Shown in pieces: positions 11,364-21,525 of a DNA stretch of 64,000 nucleotides (position 1 is the stretch's first letter; each line of letters starts with the position of its first letter). The DNA is from Clarireedia homoeocarpa (Eukaryota > Ascomycota > Leotiomycetes > Helotiales > Rutstroemiaceae): positions 1,073,609-1,137,608 of the forward strand of contig LNKV01000025.1 of NCBI GenBank assembly GCA_001465935.1. The letters are read 5' to 3'. The translations under genes were made by a program, and so were the position numbers. The notes beneath the pieces are model-generated. The model was not told the DNA's origin, made no database searches, and saw only the letters and a program-made list of their open reading frames with translations.

Positions 11364-13564
11364 CTACCAGTCGTCATCTTCCGCTTCGTCATCTGCCAAA
11401 AAAACACATTAGCATCAAAACCACTTCTACAAGAGCAGGAGAAGCAAGAAAACGAAAAAAAAAAAAAAGAAGAAACTTACCACTAGCACTAACTTTCTGC
11501 TTCCTCTTTTCCAGCGCCACAGCCAAAGCATCCGCCAACCCACCGCCGCCGCCACCTGACCCAGAACTAGGCATCGCAGCAGGACGACTCGAGGCAGACT
11601 CAGAGCCCGGAACCATCGCCTGACTACGATCTCTAATCTGCGAGCGATCGACTTTCTTAAGCGCACCAATACCGCCTGCTTTCTGAATACCGGCCAGTAA
11701 GTCCGCACGATCACCAGTGGGTTTGGGAGGTGCGGGAGCACTGGATGCGTAGCCGGAATCGCGGTTTGGTGGTGGTGGGGGAGGAGCTGGTGGGCCACCG
11801 AAGGAGGGCGCAGGGGGAGGTGGAGGTGGGGGACCGCCGAATCCGGGCATGGGAGGTGGTGGCGGCGGAGCTGGGGGCCCATTGAATGATGGTGCTGGAG
11901 CTGGCGGAGGTGGAGGCGGGGGCGCAGCAGATGATGGAAGTGGTGGAGCAGCCGAAGGTGGTAATGGAGGTGGGGGAGGGGCGCTCGACTGAGGGAGAGG
12001 TGGTGGTGGAGGTGCATGTGATTGAGGCAAAGGTGGTGGAGGGGGCGCATGTGACTGAGGCAGAGGCGGTAGCGGCGGTGCGCTTGATTGGGGTAGGGGA
12101 GGAGGTGGTGGTGGTAAATTGTCTCTTGCCGGAGGTGGAGGGACAGGACGAGTGGATGCAGGCGGTAGTGGTGGTGCGACTGCGGAATTTGGAGTCTTTG
12201 GAGGCAATGGTGGAGGAGGAATACCCGCAGGTGCTACAGCATGAGCAGTGCTTGAGTGTGGAAGGTCTCTTGCGGGAGGTGGAGGTGGAACCGGCCCTCT
12301 TTGTGGTGTTGGAGGAGGCGCTGTCACCCTCGGACCGGTAAAAGGTGGAGGAACGCCAAATTTCGAACCTGACTCTCCAGGCTCGTAGTCTTCCACAGGA
12401 GCTTTCGGCGGACGTGGAGGTGGTGGCGGTCCTGGATTTGATAATGCGTGCGATCTTGACGGCGCTTTATTGTTGGTGTGCGCATATATTCCAGCGTTTT
12501 CCAAGGGGGGTGGAGCCGCAAATCTGGGTGGAGGAGGCCCCCTCGGTGGCGAGGCATCTCTCGGGGGAGTCGGCTCTCTATTCTCTGCCTTTGACCTTCG
12601 GGGAGCAGGAGGCGCAGGTGGTGCTCCTCGGCCCCTACCACTTGTTTGTTGCTGGGTACTGTCGGAGCGGGTTCGAGGAGCAGCCGCGGGAGGAGGTGGT
12701 GGGGGGGCCTTATTTCTTTGGTTCTCGATGCCGTTGGGCGGAGAAACAATTCCTTGTTGGGCTTGTTGAGCCTGTTGCTCCCTAATATAATCTGCAATAA
12801 AGTCTTGGTTGTCTCGAATCAGATCGTCCGTAATACCCATCTGCTTTAAGTCGTCTCCCCACGTCTCCCTCCAGTTTGGATCGATCGCATCTAGTGCAGC
12901 ATAATCGGATTTGCCCGCCTTAAAACTTCCTACCGACATCCTGTTGCTTTGAGATGGTGGAAGAACATAGCTAGGCGAATCAGGGGGGGTAGGCTGTATT
13001 GAAGGAGCAGAAGAATGCCGGTGACCGCTAAAGATACCTCCTAATAAACTATGTTTGTGCGCAGGCGCAACAGTCCCTCCAAATGGATTCGCTTTCGTTG
13101 CTTTACTGGCATTCTTTTCGCGGTCGTTCATCTTTTTGAGGAAAGTTTTGGCCTCTTTCTCGTCCACGAAGCACAGCCCAGCCAGACATTCTTCGGTCTC
13201 GAATGTATGAAAGAATGTTCTATCTTGGTTGTAAGACCATGTGTCGTATATCTCTTGATCCCATATCACACCTCGGTTCGTAGACTACAGAGGATTAGCA
13301 ACGGCCAGCTAGAATGATAGCTTGGTAGGATAGAACAGTGTGGGAGGAACGAACCGAGACGTCGACGAGTTTAATCCAGTATGTATTTCCGACAAGATCG
13401 TTCGCGAGCACCGCAGCTCCCTGCAGCCCCGTATACGTCCATTTGTGTTTGTTTGGATATGCGATATAAAGACGGGCTACGGCTACGGCCTGTATTTTGT
13501 TCGAGGCTTTGGGTACTTGGCGTTTGACCGTCTCTTTATCATCATCCGACAATATGGAAGGCAT
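11364..13564 (-). CDS. las17: Las17/WASP actin nucleation-promoting factor
   Basis: A 680-residue Arp2/3 activator acting at endocytic actin patches. Exons 13355-13564, 11481-13284 and 11364-11392. The N terminus (about 1-135) is a WH1 domain: ARLYIAYPNKHKWTYTGLQG, then IWDQEIYDTWSYNQDRTFFH and FETEECLAGLCF, the usual binding site for verprolin/WIP. Residues about 190-560 are extremely proline-rich, with many PPPPP runs and repeated LPQSHAPPPPP/LPQSSAPPPPP units that should bind SH3 proteins and profilin. A WH2 motif (RADLLAGIQKAGGIGALKKV) and a central segment (LADALAVALEKRKQK) precede the acidic tail. That tail is coded by the 29-nt last exon, giving DDEAEDDDW with the terminal Trp that contacts Arp2/3; without splicing it would be lost. 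Intron 1 has an unusual GTTCGT donor. Confidence 0.95.
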
Positions 13565-14831
13565 GTTGTAGGTTCACGCAGCCTGCCCTGGTGGCCGACG
13601 AGGTTCTTAGGTTGAGATAGTATCTTCGGTCCACAAGGTAGAAGCGTATTTAAGGACGTCTTGAGAATACCGTGTGGTCGTGTGTGAAGTTAAGCTCGGT
13701 GTTGGTCGTGCTCGTCGTTCTCGAAGCATTGAAACTCCGATACAATTAAGGAGTGACTCTTAATTCTCGTGCCGGCGGCAATTGACAAGCTGGACCAGAA
13801 GATATTGAAAAAGAGCGTGATTTCCTGAATAGCCGAAACCGCAATGTCTGGTATTTATGTGCGCATTATTCGCCGATTGAACTGTCACCGTCGGGGTTGG
13901 GCTAATTATGCACAGGCTATGTAATCATGTAAGAATGCTGGTGGTAGTCCCAAGGTCCTGAAAAGCACTGCACGCTACTACGACCGAAATGCCAAGAACC
14001 GGAGCCACGAGGTGGAGCCAAGCCACACGGATTGCGAGGAAACGAAAGGAACTCCACAGAGCGGACCTGCGCACCTGCACACCTGCACGTCTGCACGTCT
14101 GCACTCTCAAGACTTTCTATTATTCATTCAACGCGCGTCCTTTCGTACGAGGAGGCCGTACCTCATGGATTCAAGGCAGCCGCTTAATTACTGCTCAAGG
14201 ACAACGTTGCGAAGTCAATGATACTGGTGGTTTTCATGGCTGATGCGGCGCAGGGCTCTTGTGTTGGAAACAATCGTTGTGTGAGGTGTGAGGGGAGTCT
14301 AGATGTGGGCTGTGGAGGCTAATCCGGCAGCAGAGGAGAGCGTCATCCGGTAGTCAATCACAATCTGGCAATAGCACAATAGCACAACAGCACAATAGCA
14401 AATAGCACAATAGCACAATAGCACAATAGCACGATAGCACGATAGCACAATAGCACAATAGCACGATAGCACGATAGCACAATAGCACAATAGCACGATA
14501 GCACGATAGCACGATAGCACGATAGCACAATAGCATGATGTACAGATACGATATTTCCAGCACTTCTTTCGAGAACGACGGCTTGGTGAATTTCAAATGA
14601 GCATCATAGCTAAACATTATCATCATAATATATCTTCAACAACCTGTCCGTCCCGATATGCATCCGCCCAATGCAATTGCAACAACATTCCTACAGAATG
14701 CCTCTTTCCGTCCTGTCATTATACTCCGGGATCATCCAAGGGGCGAAAAGAGAGCATCGTTCATAATCTACATAGTATACAATTAGCTTAGTCTTCGGCT
14801 ATGATACGATAGGCCATACCGAAAAGGAGCT
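13565..14831. other. Intergenic with minisatellite
   Basis: Upstream of las17 and downstream of the small hydrophilic protein gene. Contains the 8-bp minisatellite at 14370-14536; otherwise no gene or known element seen. Confidence 0.5.
14370..14536. repeat. 8-bp minisatellite (AATAGCAC/GATAGCAC)
   Basis: About twenty tandem copies of an 8-mer, alternating between AATAGCAC and GATAGCAC with a few shorter or odd units at the left end. The two variants come in blocks. It translates to low-complexity CYRAIVL-type frames, which are not genes. Confidence 0.93.
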
Positions 14832-15086
14832 TTACTTGTTCAACTCCGCAGTCCTAGCTTGACGATCCTCCTTAGATCCCTCTTGCTCGGGCATGCTGTT
14901 AGGAACAACAGGTCCGGGGTGTGCCTGGTGGTGACGGAATTCTACTTTATCGCCCTTCTTTTCATCTTCTTGGTGCAAAGGGTGGTCGCTGGCAGTAGAT
15001 GCAGTATTTGACGAGGCAGTCTTTCCCACCTGATCAGTGATGTTGGTGGTGGCACGCTCGCCAGCTCCGTCTGTATCGCCAGGCAT
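14832..15086 (-). CDS. Small hydrophilic conserved fungal protein
   Basis: An 84-residue frame, almost entirely polar and without hydrophobic segments, so probably disordered and soluble. It opens MPGDTDGAGERATTNITDQV and ends EGSKEDRQARTAELNK. The Pro-rich centre (HHQAHPGPVVP) and the EGSKEDR..A..LNK ending resemble small uncharacterised proteins I associate with other ascomycetes, but I cannot name a function. No intron is needed and the ATG at 15086 is the first in frame. It lies head to head with the XPF gene, sharing about 400 bp. It could be a stress-related disordered protein; that is only a guess from composition. Confidence 0.65.
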   Translation of the reverse strand: MPGDTDGAGERATTNITDQVGKTASSNTASTASDHPLHQEDEKKGDKVEFRHHQAHPGPVVPNSMPEQEGSKEDRQARTAELNK

Positions 15087-15485
15087 GATGTGATGAGGGG
15101 TTTTGGTGAAAGAGGTTTAAAAGTGTAGGGATATTTAAATATCGTTGTCGATTTCGAGATGATTTATTGTGAATGAATTACTTTTATCCTGAGGGGAAGC
15201 CGTTGTCTACACATATATAACACTGTTGCCCCTCATGACGTAGGCCCAATAAATATGGAGGACGAAGCCGCCTGACATGACCACTCCTTAAGCTTCATCC
15301 AGTAATAACCTATGAAGCTAAGCTTCCTAACACATACCAAGTGTTCGTGGACGGGGAATTTTGTGATAGGCCAAATTTCTATGGTATTTGCTATACTCCG
15401 ATCGAAAAAGCTAACGTTCCACGTCGCAAATCGTGTCAAACACCTCGGCCGCGCCCCTCAGGTTGACGCGCCATGACATCTAGAC
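15087..15485. other. Bidirectional promoter region
   Basis: Shared 5' region of the 84-residue protein (-) and the XPF gene (+). On the minus strand there are TATA-like runs near 15138 and 15216; which, if any, is used cannot be told. Confidence 0.4.
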
Positions 15486-18323
15486 ATGTCTTCTGCAAAC
15501 GGTGATCAGCAAACCGTAAAGCTGTCATTACCTTTAGTAACAATATTTCCAACCGCTGAGATAGCTTGATTGGTCAGCTAACCAGATTCGCAGAAATATC
15601 AGCAAGAAATATTCCAAGAGCTCCGACAGAAAGATGAACTTGTCGTCCTCGCTCGTGGTCTGGGCCTTCTAAGGCTTGTCACGAATCTTCTTCATTCATA
15701 CGATGCGGCCGGCAACAATCTTATAATATTGGTTGGGGCAGATGAGCGAGAGAATGGATGGATCGGAGAGGCACTGGCGAAACATGCTGCTATCAGCATG
15801 GCTCCAAGAGCTCGTGGATTGAGTGTAGTCAATACAGATGTCATGAGTGTCGGCACAAGAGAAAAGATGTATGCGCAAGGAGGAATCTTTAGTATAACAT
15901 CTCGAATTCTTGTTGTGGATCTCTTGACAAGTCTATTAGACCCCGAGACTATCACCGGTGTTGTGCTTCTACATGCAGATAAAGTGGTAGCCACATCGCT
16001 GGAAGCATTCATTCTACGGATATATAGACAGCGCAACAAGGTCGGGTTTCTCAAGGCATTTTCGGATAATCCAGAACCATTTTCTAGTGGATTTTCGCCC
16101 TTGTCGACCATGATGCGAAATCTGTTTCTACGAAATGTCTCGATATGGCCTCGATTCCACATCAACGTAGCACAAGCGTTAGAAGGGAAGAAGAAGGCTG
16201 AGGTCATCGAATTAGAAGTTACAATGTCTGAATCCATGCGAGATATCCAGAATGCAATAATGGAGTGTGTAGAAGTCAGCATTGGTGAGTTGAAGAAGGG
16301 CAATTCTGGTCTAGAAATGGAAGACTGGAACGTGGACAGCGCTCTTCATAAACAATTCGACATAGCGATTCGTAGGCAACTCGATCCCGTCTGGCATAGA
16401 CTTAGTTGGAAAACCAAACAAATTGTCAACGACTTGACTGTTTTAAGAGGCATGCTGCATACACTGTTAACTTATGATGCTGTCTCATTCAACAGACATC
16501 TGGACACTATTCTTGCGGCGCATTCACCCCCGCCGGGATCTACAAGACAGAGTCAATCTCCATGGCTTTTTCTTGATGCCGCACATACCATATTTGACAC
16601 AGCGAGACGGAGAGTTTATACGGGCAAAACTGTGAAGACGGATGATATCGATACTCTGAAGCCGGTGTTGGAGGAACAACCCAAATGGTCGATACTGGCA
16701 GAAGTGCTAGATGAAATTGACCGCGACCTTTATTTCAATCCAATTCCTATGGATGATTCTAATGGAACAATTTTGATCATGTGTACGGATGAAGCGCAAT
16801 GTCGGCAATTGCGAGAATATCTCCAAAGTATGCATATTCGACCGGAGACAGATGAGAAAGACGAGAGTGATGAGAATGCGCCATCGGCAGAAATGATGAT
16901 GAGAAGAAAGCTACGGAGTTATCTGAATTGGAAGAAGGAATTTGCAAAGATCAGTGCCGCTCTCTTCAACGAGAATCAGAATGTTTTGAATGGTACTACC
17001 ATGACACCCAGCAGTTCTCGAGGAAAAGCGCCTGCAAATAAAAGAAGGCGGATAAGAGGCGGCGGAAGTGCAGGTTCTGGTCCAACGCGTGCGACGAATG
17101 GCAGTATACAAGCAGCAGAAGATAAGCCGCTGGAAGTTGCCGAGCTCATGTCCGAGTTACGACCTACAGAAGCGGAATCTCTGCAGAAAGAGGATATAGT
17201 TGCGGACCCATTGGATGACATGGAAGATTTCTACCAACTGTACGAGATGAAAGATCTTGTGGTTGTGCATGCTTATGAGGGGGATATGGATGAACATCTC
17301 CTTGAGGAAGTCAAACCCCGGTATATCATCATGTACGAACCGGATACAGCCTTCGTTCGACGAGTGGAAGTTTACCGGTCCTCTCATAACGACCGGAATG
17401 TAAGAGTCTACTTCCTATACTACGGCGGCTCAGTAGAGGAACAACGTTACTTGTCCTCCACGCGTCGAGAAAAGGATGCTTTCACCAAACTCATCAAAGA
17501 AAAAGCAAACATGTCGGTGGTCCTCACCGTCGACGCCCACGGCATCGAAGACCCTCAAGAAGCCTTCCTCCGCACGATCAACACCCGCATAGCCGGCGGC
17601 GGCCGTCTCGTAGCCACAGCGCAACCCCCACGCGTCGTAATCGACGTCCGCGAATTCCGCTCATCGCTGCCGTCCCTCCTCCACGGGCGCTCCATGGTCA
17701 TCGTGCCCTGCCAACTCACCGTCGGGGACTATGTCCTCTCGCCCAACATCTGCGTCGAGCGCAAATCCATCAAAGATCTCATCTCGTCCTTCAAAGACGG
17801 GCGTCTCTACAGCCAAGCCGAAAGCATGCTGCAGCACTACAAAAACCCGATGCTCCTCATCGAATTCGACCAAGGCAAATCCTTCACCCTCGAGCCCTTT
17901 GCCGATCTCTCGGGCTCGCTCTCCTCCATGGCTACCACCGCTTCCTCGGACCTGCAGTCCAAACTCGTGTTGCTGACGCTGGCATTCCCCACGCTGCGCA
18001 TCATCTGGAGCTCCAGCCCGTACCAGACGGCGGAAATCTTTGAGAGTTTGAAGGCTCAAGAGATGGAGCCGGATCCGGTTCTGGCGGCGAGGATTGGGTT
18101 GGAAGGCGGGGAGAGCGTCGGGATTCAGAACTTTAATCGCGAGCCGCAGGATATGCTGAGGGTAGTTCCCGGGGTCACGGGGAAGAATTTGGGGAATCTG
18201 GTGGCTGCGATGGGGAGTTTGAGGGAGGTGGCTAATGCCGAGGTGGAGGAGTTGGAACCAATTGTGGGGAAGGAGGCCGGGAGACAAATTTGGAGGTTTT
18301 TCAATGAAAGTGTTTTTGAGTAG
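15486..18323 (+). CDS. mus-38: XPF/Rad1 structure-specific DNA repair endonuclease
   Basis: A 926-residue protein from exons 15486-15536 and 15594-18323 (57-nt intron). XPF/Rad1, with its ERCC1/Rad10 partner, cuts 5' of bulky lesions in nucleotide excision repair and trims flaps in recombination. The N terminus reads LSLPL then YQQEIFQELRQKDELVVLAR, LVTNLLHSYDAAGNN, the inactive SF2 helicase-like module. A disordered basic linker sits near residues 480-520. The ERCC4 nuclease domain spans about 695-830 with VIDVREFRSSLP and the active-site signature GDYVLSPNICVERKS followed by Asp in IKDL. A helix-hairpin-helix pair closes the protein from about residue 866 (MLRVVPGVTGKNLGNL). The tiny first exon is supported by family conservation of the opening; without it the protein would start inside the domain. 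Confidence 0.96.
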
Positions 18324-18568
18324 TTTGTATGTACTACTTACTGTATTGTATGTAGGGTGGTTGGTTAGGGTTGGTCTAATTTGTAAATCAACCATCTACT
18401 TACTCAAACTACTTTCTTCTGCCTTTGCCCTCACCGTAAGCTATGCGTACTGACTGTACTATGCTATCTCTTCATCGGAACATACCTCTCCTCAGCACAA
18501 CAACTGTGTAAGGTTAAGTAGAACGAACTATGGAGATTGAAAAGTCCTAGTGTAGCGCCTACACAAAA

Positions 18569-18599
18569 TAACTTTAACTTTAACTTTAACTTTAACTTT
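18569..18599. repeat. (AACTTT)n microsatellite
   Basis: Five direct copies of a hexamer in intergenic sequence. No coding role seen. Confidence 0.9.
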
Positions 18600-20071
18600 G
18601 TTACGGTAAGTTGGAGAAAGGAAATCAAAGCTTCGTGACATGTGCGCCGTTTCATGATCACTTGGTTGGGGGAGTGGAGTGGGTAGGTGTGGATATTGTT
18701 TTGCTTTTTCTGGGGGTGGAGGGGAGGGGGGAAAGGGGAGGTTGTTTTAAAGTGTTGTTTTTGGTTTTTATTTTGTTTTGGTTTATTTTATTTTATAGGA
18801 GCGGAGGATGGGAAAGGGAGAATGTGATGATGGATATTCTGGAGGATGGAAGGAAGGAAGAAAGGGAAAGGGGAAGGAGAGCAAGACTAGCTAGACCTTT
18901 CCAACCAGCACAATCAATGAATAACCCTTGACCAGCGGCTATTCGAAGACGGTGTGTTGTGTTGCGTCGTGTCGTGTTTGCTTGTGCCTGTGCTTGTGCT
19001 TCTGTGCTTTGCTCGTTGCAGTCAGTCTCCACTGCAGTATCGGAAACGAAGACGACAATGCGATTTTCCCATCTCCATCCATCCATCCGGTTCGCTGTTT
19101 AGCTAACTTAGCCTCCGCTTTCAAAACGGTATCAGTACCAGCACTGTATGGTATTATTGTCAAGCCAGGTCGGTCCAAGGGACCGTGACCGCATTCATAC
19201 TTTAGTAACTACTTGCACCGTATCAAATTGATTGCAACATAATTTGAAGGGTCTATGGATCCTGGCCATGGTCATGGTCGTGGTCATGGCGGAAGGATCC
19301 ATCCTCGACGTCATATCGTGTTCTCGATAGAGCGAGCTTGCTTGGGGAAGGATCTCGATCTTTCTCTGAGCGGGAAAAACCAAATCCGATGCAGAATTTA
19401 CTTGCAGTGATTTATACTGTTCCGTACTACACGACTACGACAATTATCTCATCTAATTCCCGGATACGAATGTATGCAAGCAGCCCATCAAAGAGAAAGA
19501 TGAAGGAAAAGCAAGAAAACCACACACCCCTCATTTTCCTTCCTCTCTTTGTCACTTACGACAACCGAAGAAAGGAACGAAGAAGAAAAAAACTAACAAA
19601 TAACCGTTGCATGTGGCTAGTAATCTCGATCTCAAAGTATTATATGTGGCTTGACGTAGTTAATTTGCGCCACTATTCCCCGATGTAGTGCAAGGCGCAA
19701 GGCTTAGGACATCATAACCGAAAGAAGAAAGCCCGATGCTCTGATTAAGTGTGTGTGGAGTGAGAATGCAGGACGGTGCCTTGATTTTTGCACTCATCGG
19801 GAAATTTTGGGGAGCAAATGACAGGACGAGGGGAGGGACGGAAAAAAAGGGAGAAATGTGACGTCAGTTTCTGGGCCAGGGCAGAAAGAACATCCAATTT
19901 CGTCGACCAAGGTGGGCGTGGTTTGTTGGCTGGCGGGTGGGCTGGGCTGGACTGGCTACACAGACGAGGTGTGATATGGTATGATATGATATGGTATGAC
20001 GCGCTTCGAGTGATTGGGAGAAAAAACAGGGAGGAGGTGAGTTGGTGTTGGAAAAATGGTGAAGAGAGGGG

Positions 20072-20080
20072 ATATATATG
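20072..20080 (+). promoter_or_regulatory. TATA-like element before the 65-residue protein gene
   Basis: ATATATATG lies 186 nt before the ATG at 20266 and is followed by a long pyrimidine- and CAA-rich leader. This arrangement is common before strongly expressed fungal genes. Inference from position only. Confidence 0.4.
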
Positions 20081-20265
20081 TAGCTTAAGCATTCCTCTTT
20101 TTTTCTACACCATACAACAACAACATCATCAATTCAATCAATTACCCCTCAATCGACCATTCGAGTAGGACTTCATTCAAGAAAGAAGTCTATTACCAAT
20201 AACACGCACATCAACTCAACCAACTACTTCGAACAACAACAAATAAAACATCCATATCGAACAAC

Positions 20266-20530
20266 ATGGGTGCCGTCGTCTCTTGCGTACGTTCCCGTTC
20301 CTCCCTCCCCACCAACCAACCAACCAAAACATAAAACTAACCCTATCCAATAGATCACAGGCATGTTCCGCGCCATCGGCGCTGGTCTCATGGCCGTCGT
20401 CAACGGCATTGCCTCCATACTCACCGGAATCATCAACGCCATCGCCGCCTTCTTCGACATCCTGATCAGCTGTCTGACCTGCGGCCGTGGTGGTGGGCGG
20501 AGAAGACGACGCACGACTAGTGCGGTATAG
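20266..20530 (+). CDS. 65-residue Gly/Cys-rich amphipathic protein with lipid-anchor motif
   Basis: Two exons, 20266-20286 and 20354-20530 (67-nt intron, GTACGT..AATAG, phase 0). The first exon codes only MGAVVSC: Gly2, a small residue at position 6 and Cys7 fit an N-myristoylation plus palmitoylation signal (known rule; modification itself is inferred). Residues 8-50 are hydrophobic and periodic (ITGMFRAIGAGLMAVVNGIA and ILTGIINAIAAFFDILIS), reading as amphipathic or membrane-inserting helices with evenly spaced Gly/Ala. Then CLTCGRGGG and a basic tail RRRRRTTSAV. Similar small MGxxxSC proteins are, as I recall, present but unnamed in other moulds. The gene is missed by simple frame scanning because exon 1 is 21 nt. 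The role is unknown; membrane association is the best guess. Confidence 0.75.
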
Positions 20531-21525
20531 TGAGGGCTCTTCTCTTTGGTTAGGGAAAGGAGAGAGGGAGAAGAGCCCTGTGAGGGAAGGGGGGGGAGAA
20601 GGATGAGTCGAGAGACGGGTGAAGGAACGGTGGAGGATAGTTGCCTTTTGCTACTGTTTGTTTATAATATTGACTCGATACCCAAATTTGTGTTGGGGGA
20701 GGGAAGGAAGAGGGGAAGGAGGTTGATGGAATGATGCCAGAGAAGGGTTTTCGACAACTGAGTCCAGATGAGATTAGATACCTATTTGATGATGAGAGTG
20801 GTTAACTATTGTGGATGGGTTTTAATGAAATTACGATGCTTCTCATAAGACTATTGTTCCTTGGGATCATTTTGGAGTGATTGTGTTTTTCTGATTGTAA
20901 TTAACAGTTATAAGTGATGCCTTCCGCACCAATCAAGTCAATGATTAATTGCAGTATGCATGTTGAAGTACAATAAGTTTTACTTCTCTGGTTGGTTTGG
21001 TCTTCGAGGCGGCTCCATAGCAATAGTCGACGTAGCTTGACAAGATTTCCGTATCTTGCTAACAGTCAATGATCGATCAATTTACAATTTCTCCCATGAG
21101 CTGGTGAGATCCATAGAACTACTTATACCGCATGCTACTTACCATGAACTCGTATTGTCTTCTGCGGCTTCGTGATCGAGGCCGTTGGTTCAAACGCTCT
21201 TGACGATTTCCAATTCTTGTTCATATTCATGTTCATGTTCATGTTCATGTTCATGTTCACAGCGACTGCAAGAACAACACGAAGTTCAAGGTGGAATGAA
21301 TGTCCAAGATTTAAGGCTAAAGAGCGCATTGCAAATGAAAAATCATGAATCTCCGTATTATAATCGACTTTAAGATAAACATGCATATGAAATCTATTTC
21401 GTGTGTGGTAGTAACATTACAATTAAGTATATAGTACAAACCACCAACGCACTCACTCACACATTTTTCTCTTCATACATGCATCCATCCATCTCATCTA
21501 ACTATCCATCCACCCATTCCCTCGC
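20531..21525. other. Intergenic, convergent 3' ends
   Basis: 3' flanks of the 65-residue protein gene (+) and SRP receptor alpha (-). Contains the (TTCATG)n run at 21219-21260; nothing else identified. Confidence 0.5.
21219..21260. repeat. (TTCATG)n microsatellite
   Basis: About seven tandem hexamers, translating to MNMNMN on the minus strand. Not coding. Confidence 0.9.

Larger units (their letters stand above)
18324..20265. other. Long upstream region of the 65-residue protein gene
   Basis: No convincing gene in about 1.9 kb. It contains an (AACTTT)n run at 18569-18599, G-rich and GT-rich stretches near 18700-18800, short repeats of TATGATATGA near 19975-20000, and a TATA-like site at 20072-20080 followed by a CT/CA-rich leader. 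Consistent with a long promoter for the small gene at 20266. Confidence 0.5.

Noticed and set aside
11886..12785. Plus-strand Glu/Val- and Gly-rich frames
   Set aside because: Antisense of the Las17 proline-rich tract.
14299..14626. Minus-strand frames with CYRAIVLLCYCAIV repeats
   Set aside because: Reading of the 8-bp minisatellite, present in more than one frame.
17661..18395. 244-residue minus-strand frame
   Set aside because: Antisense shadow of the XPF nuclease domain, caused by high third-position G/C.
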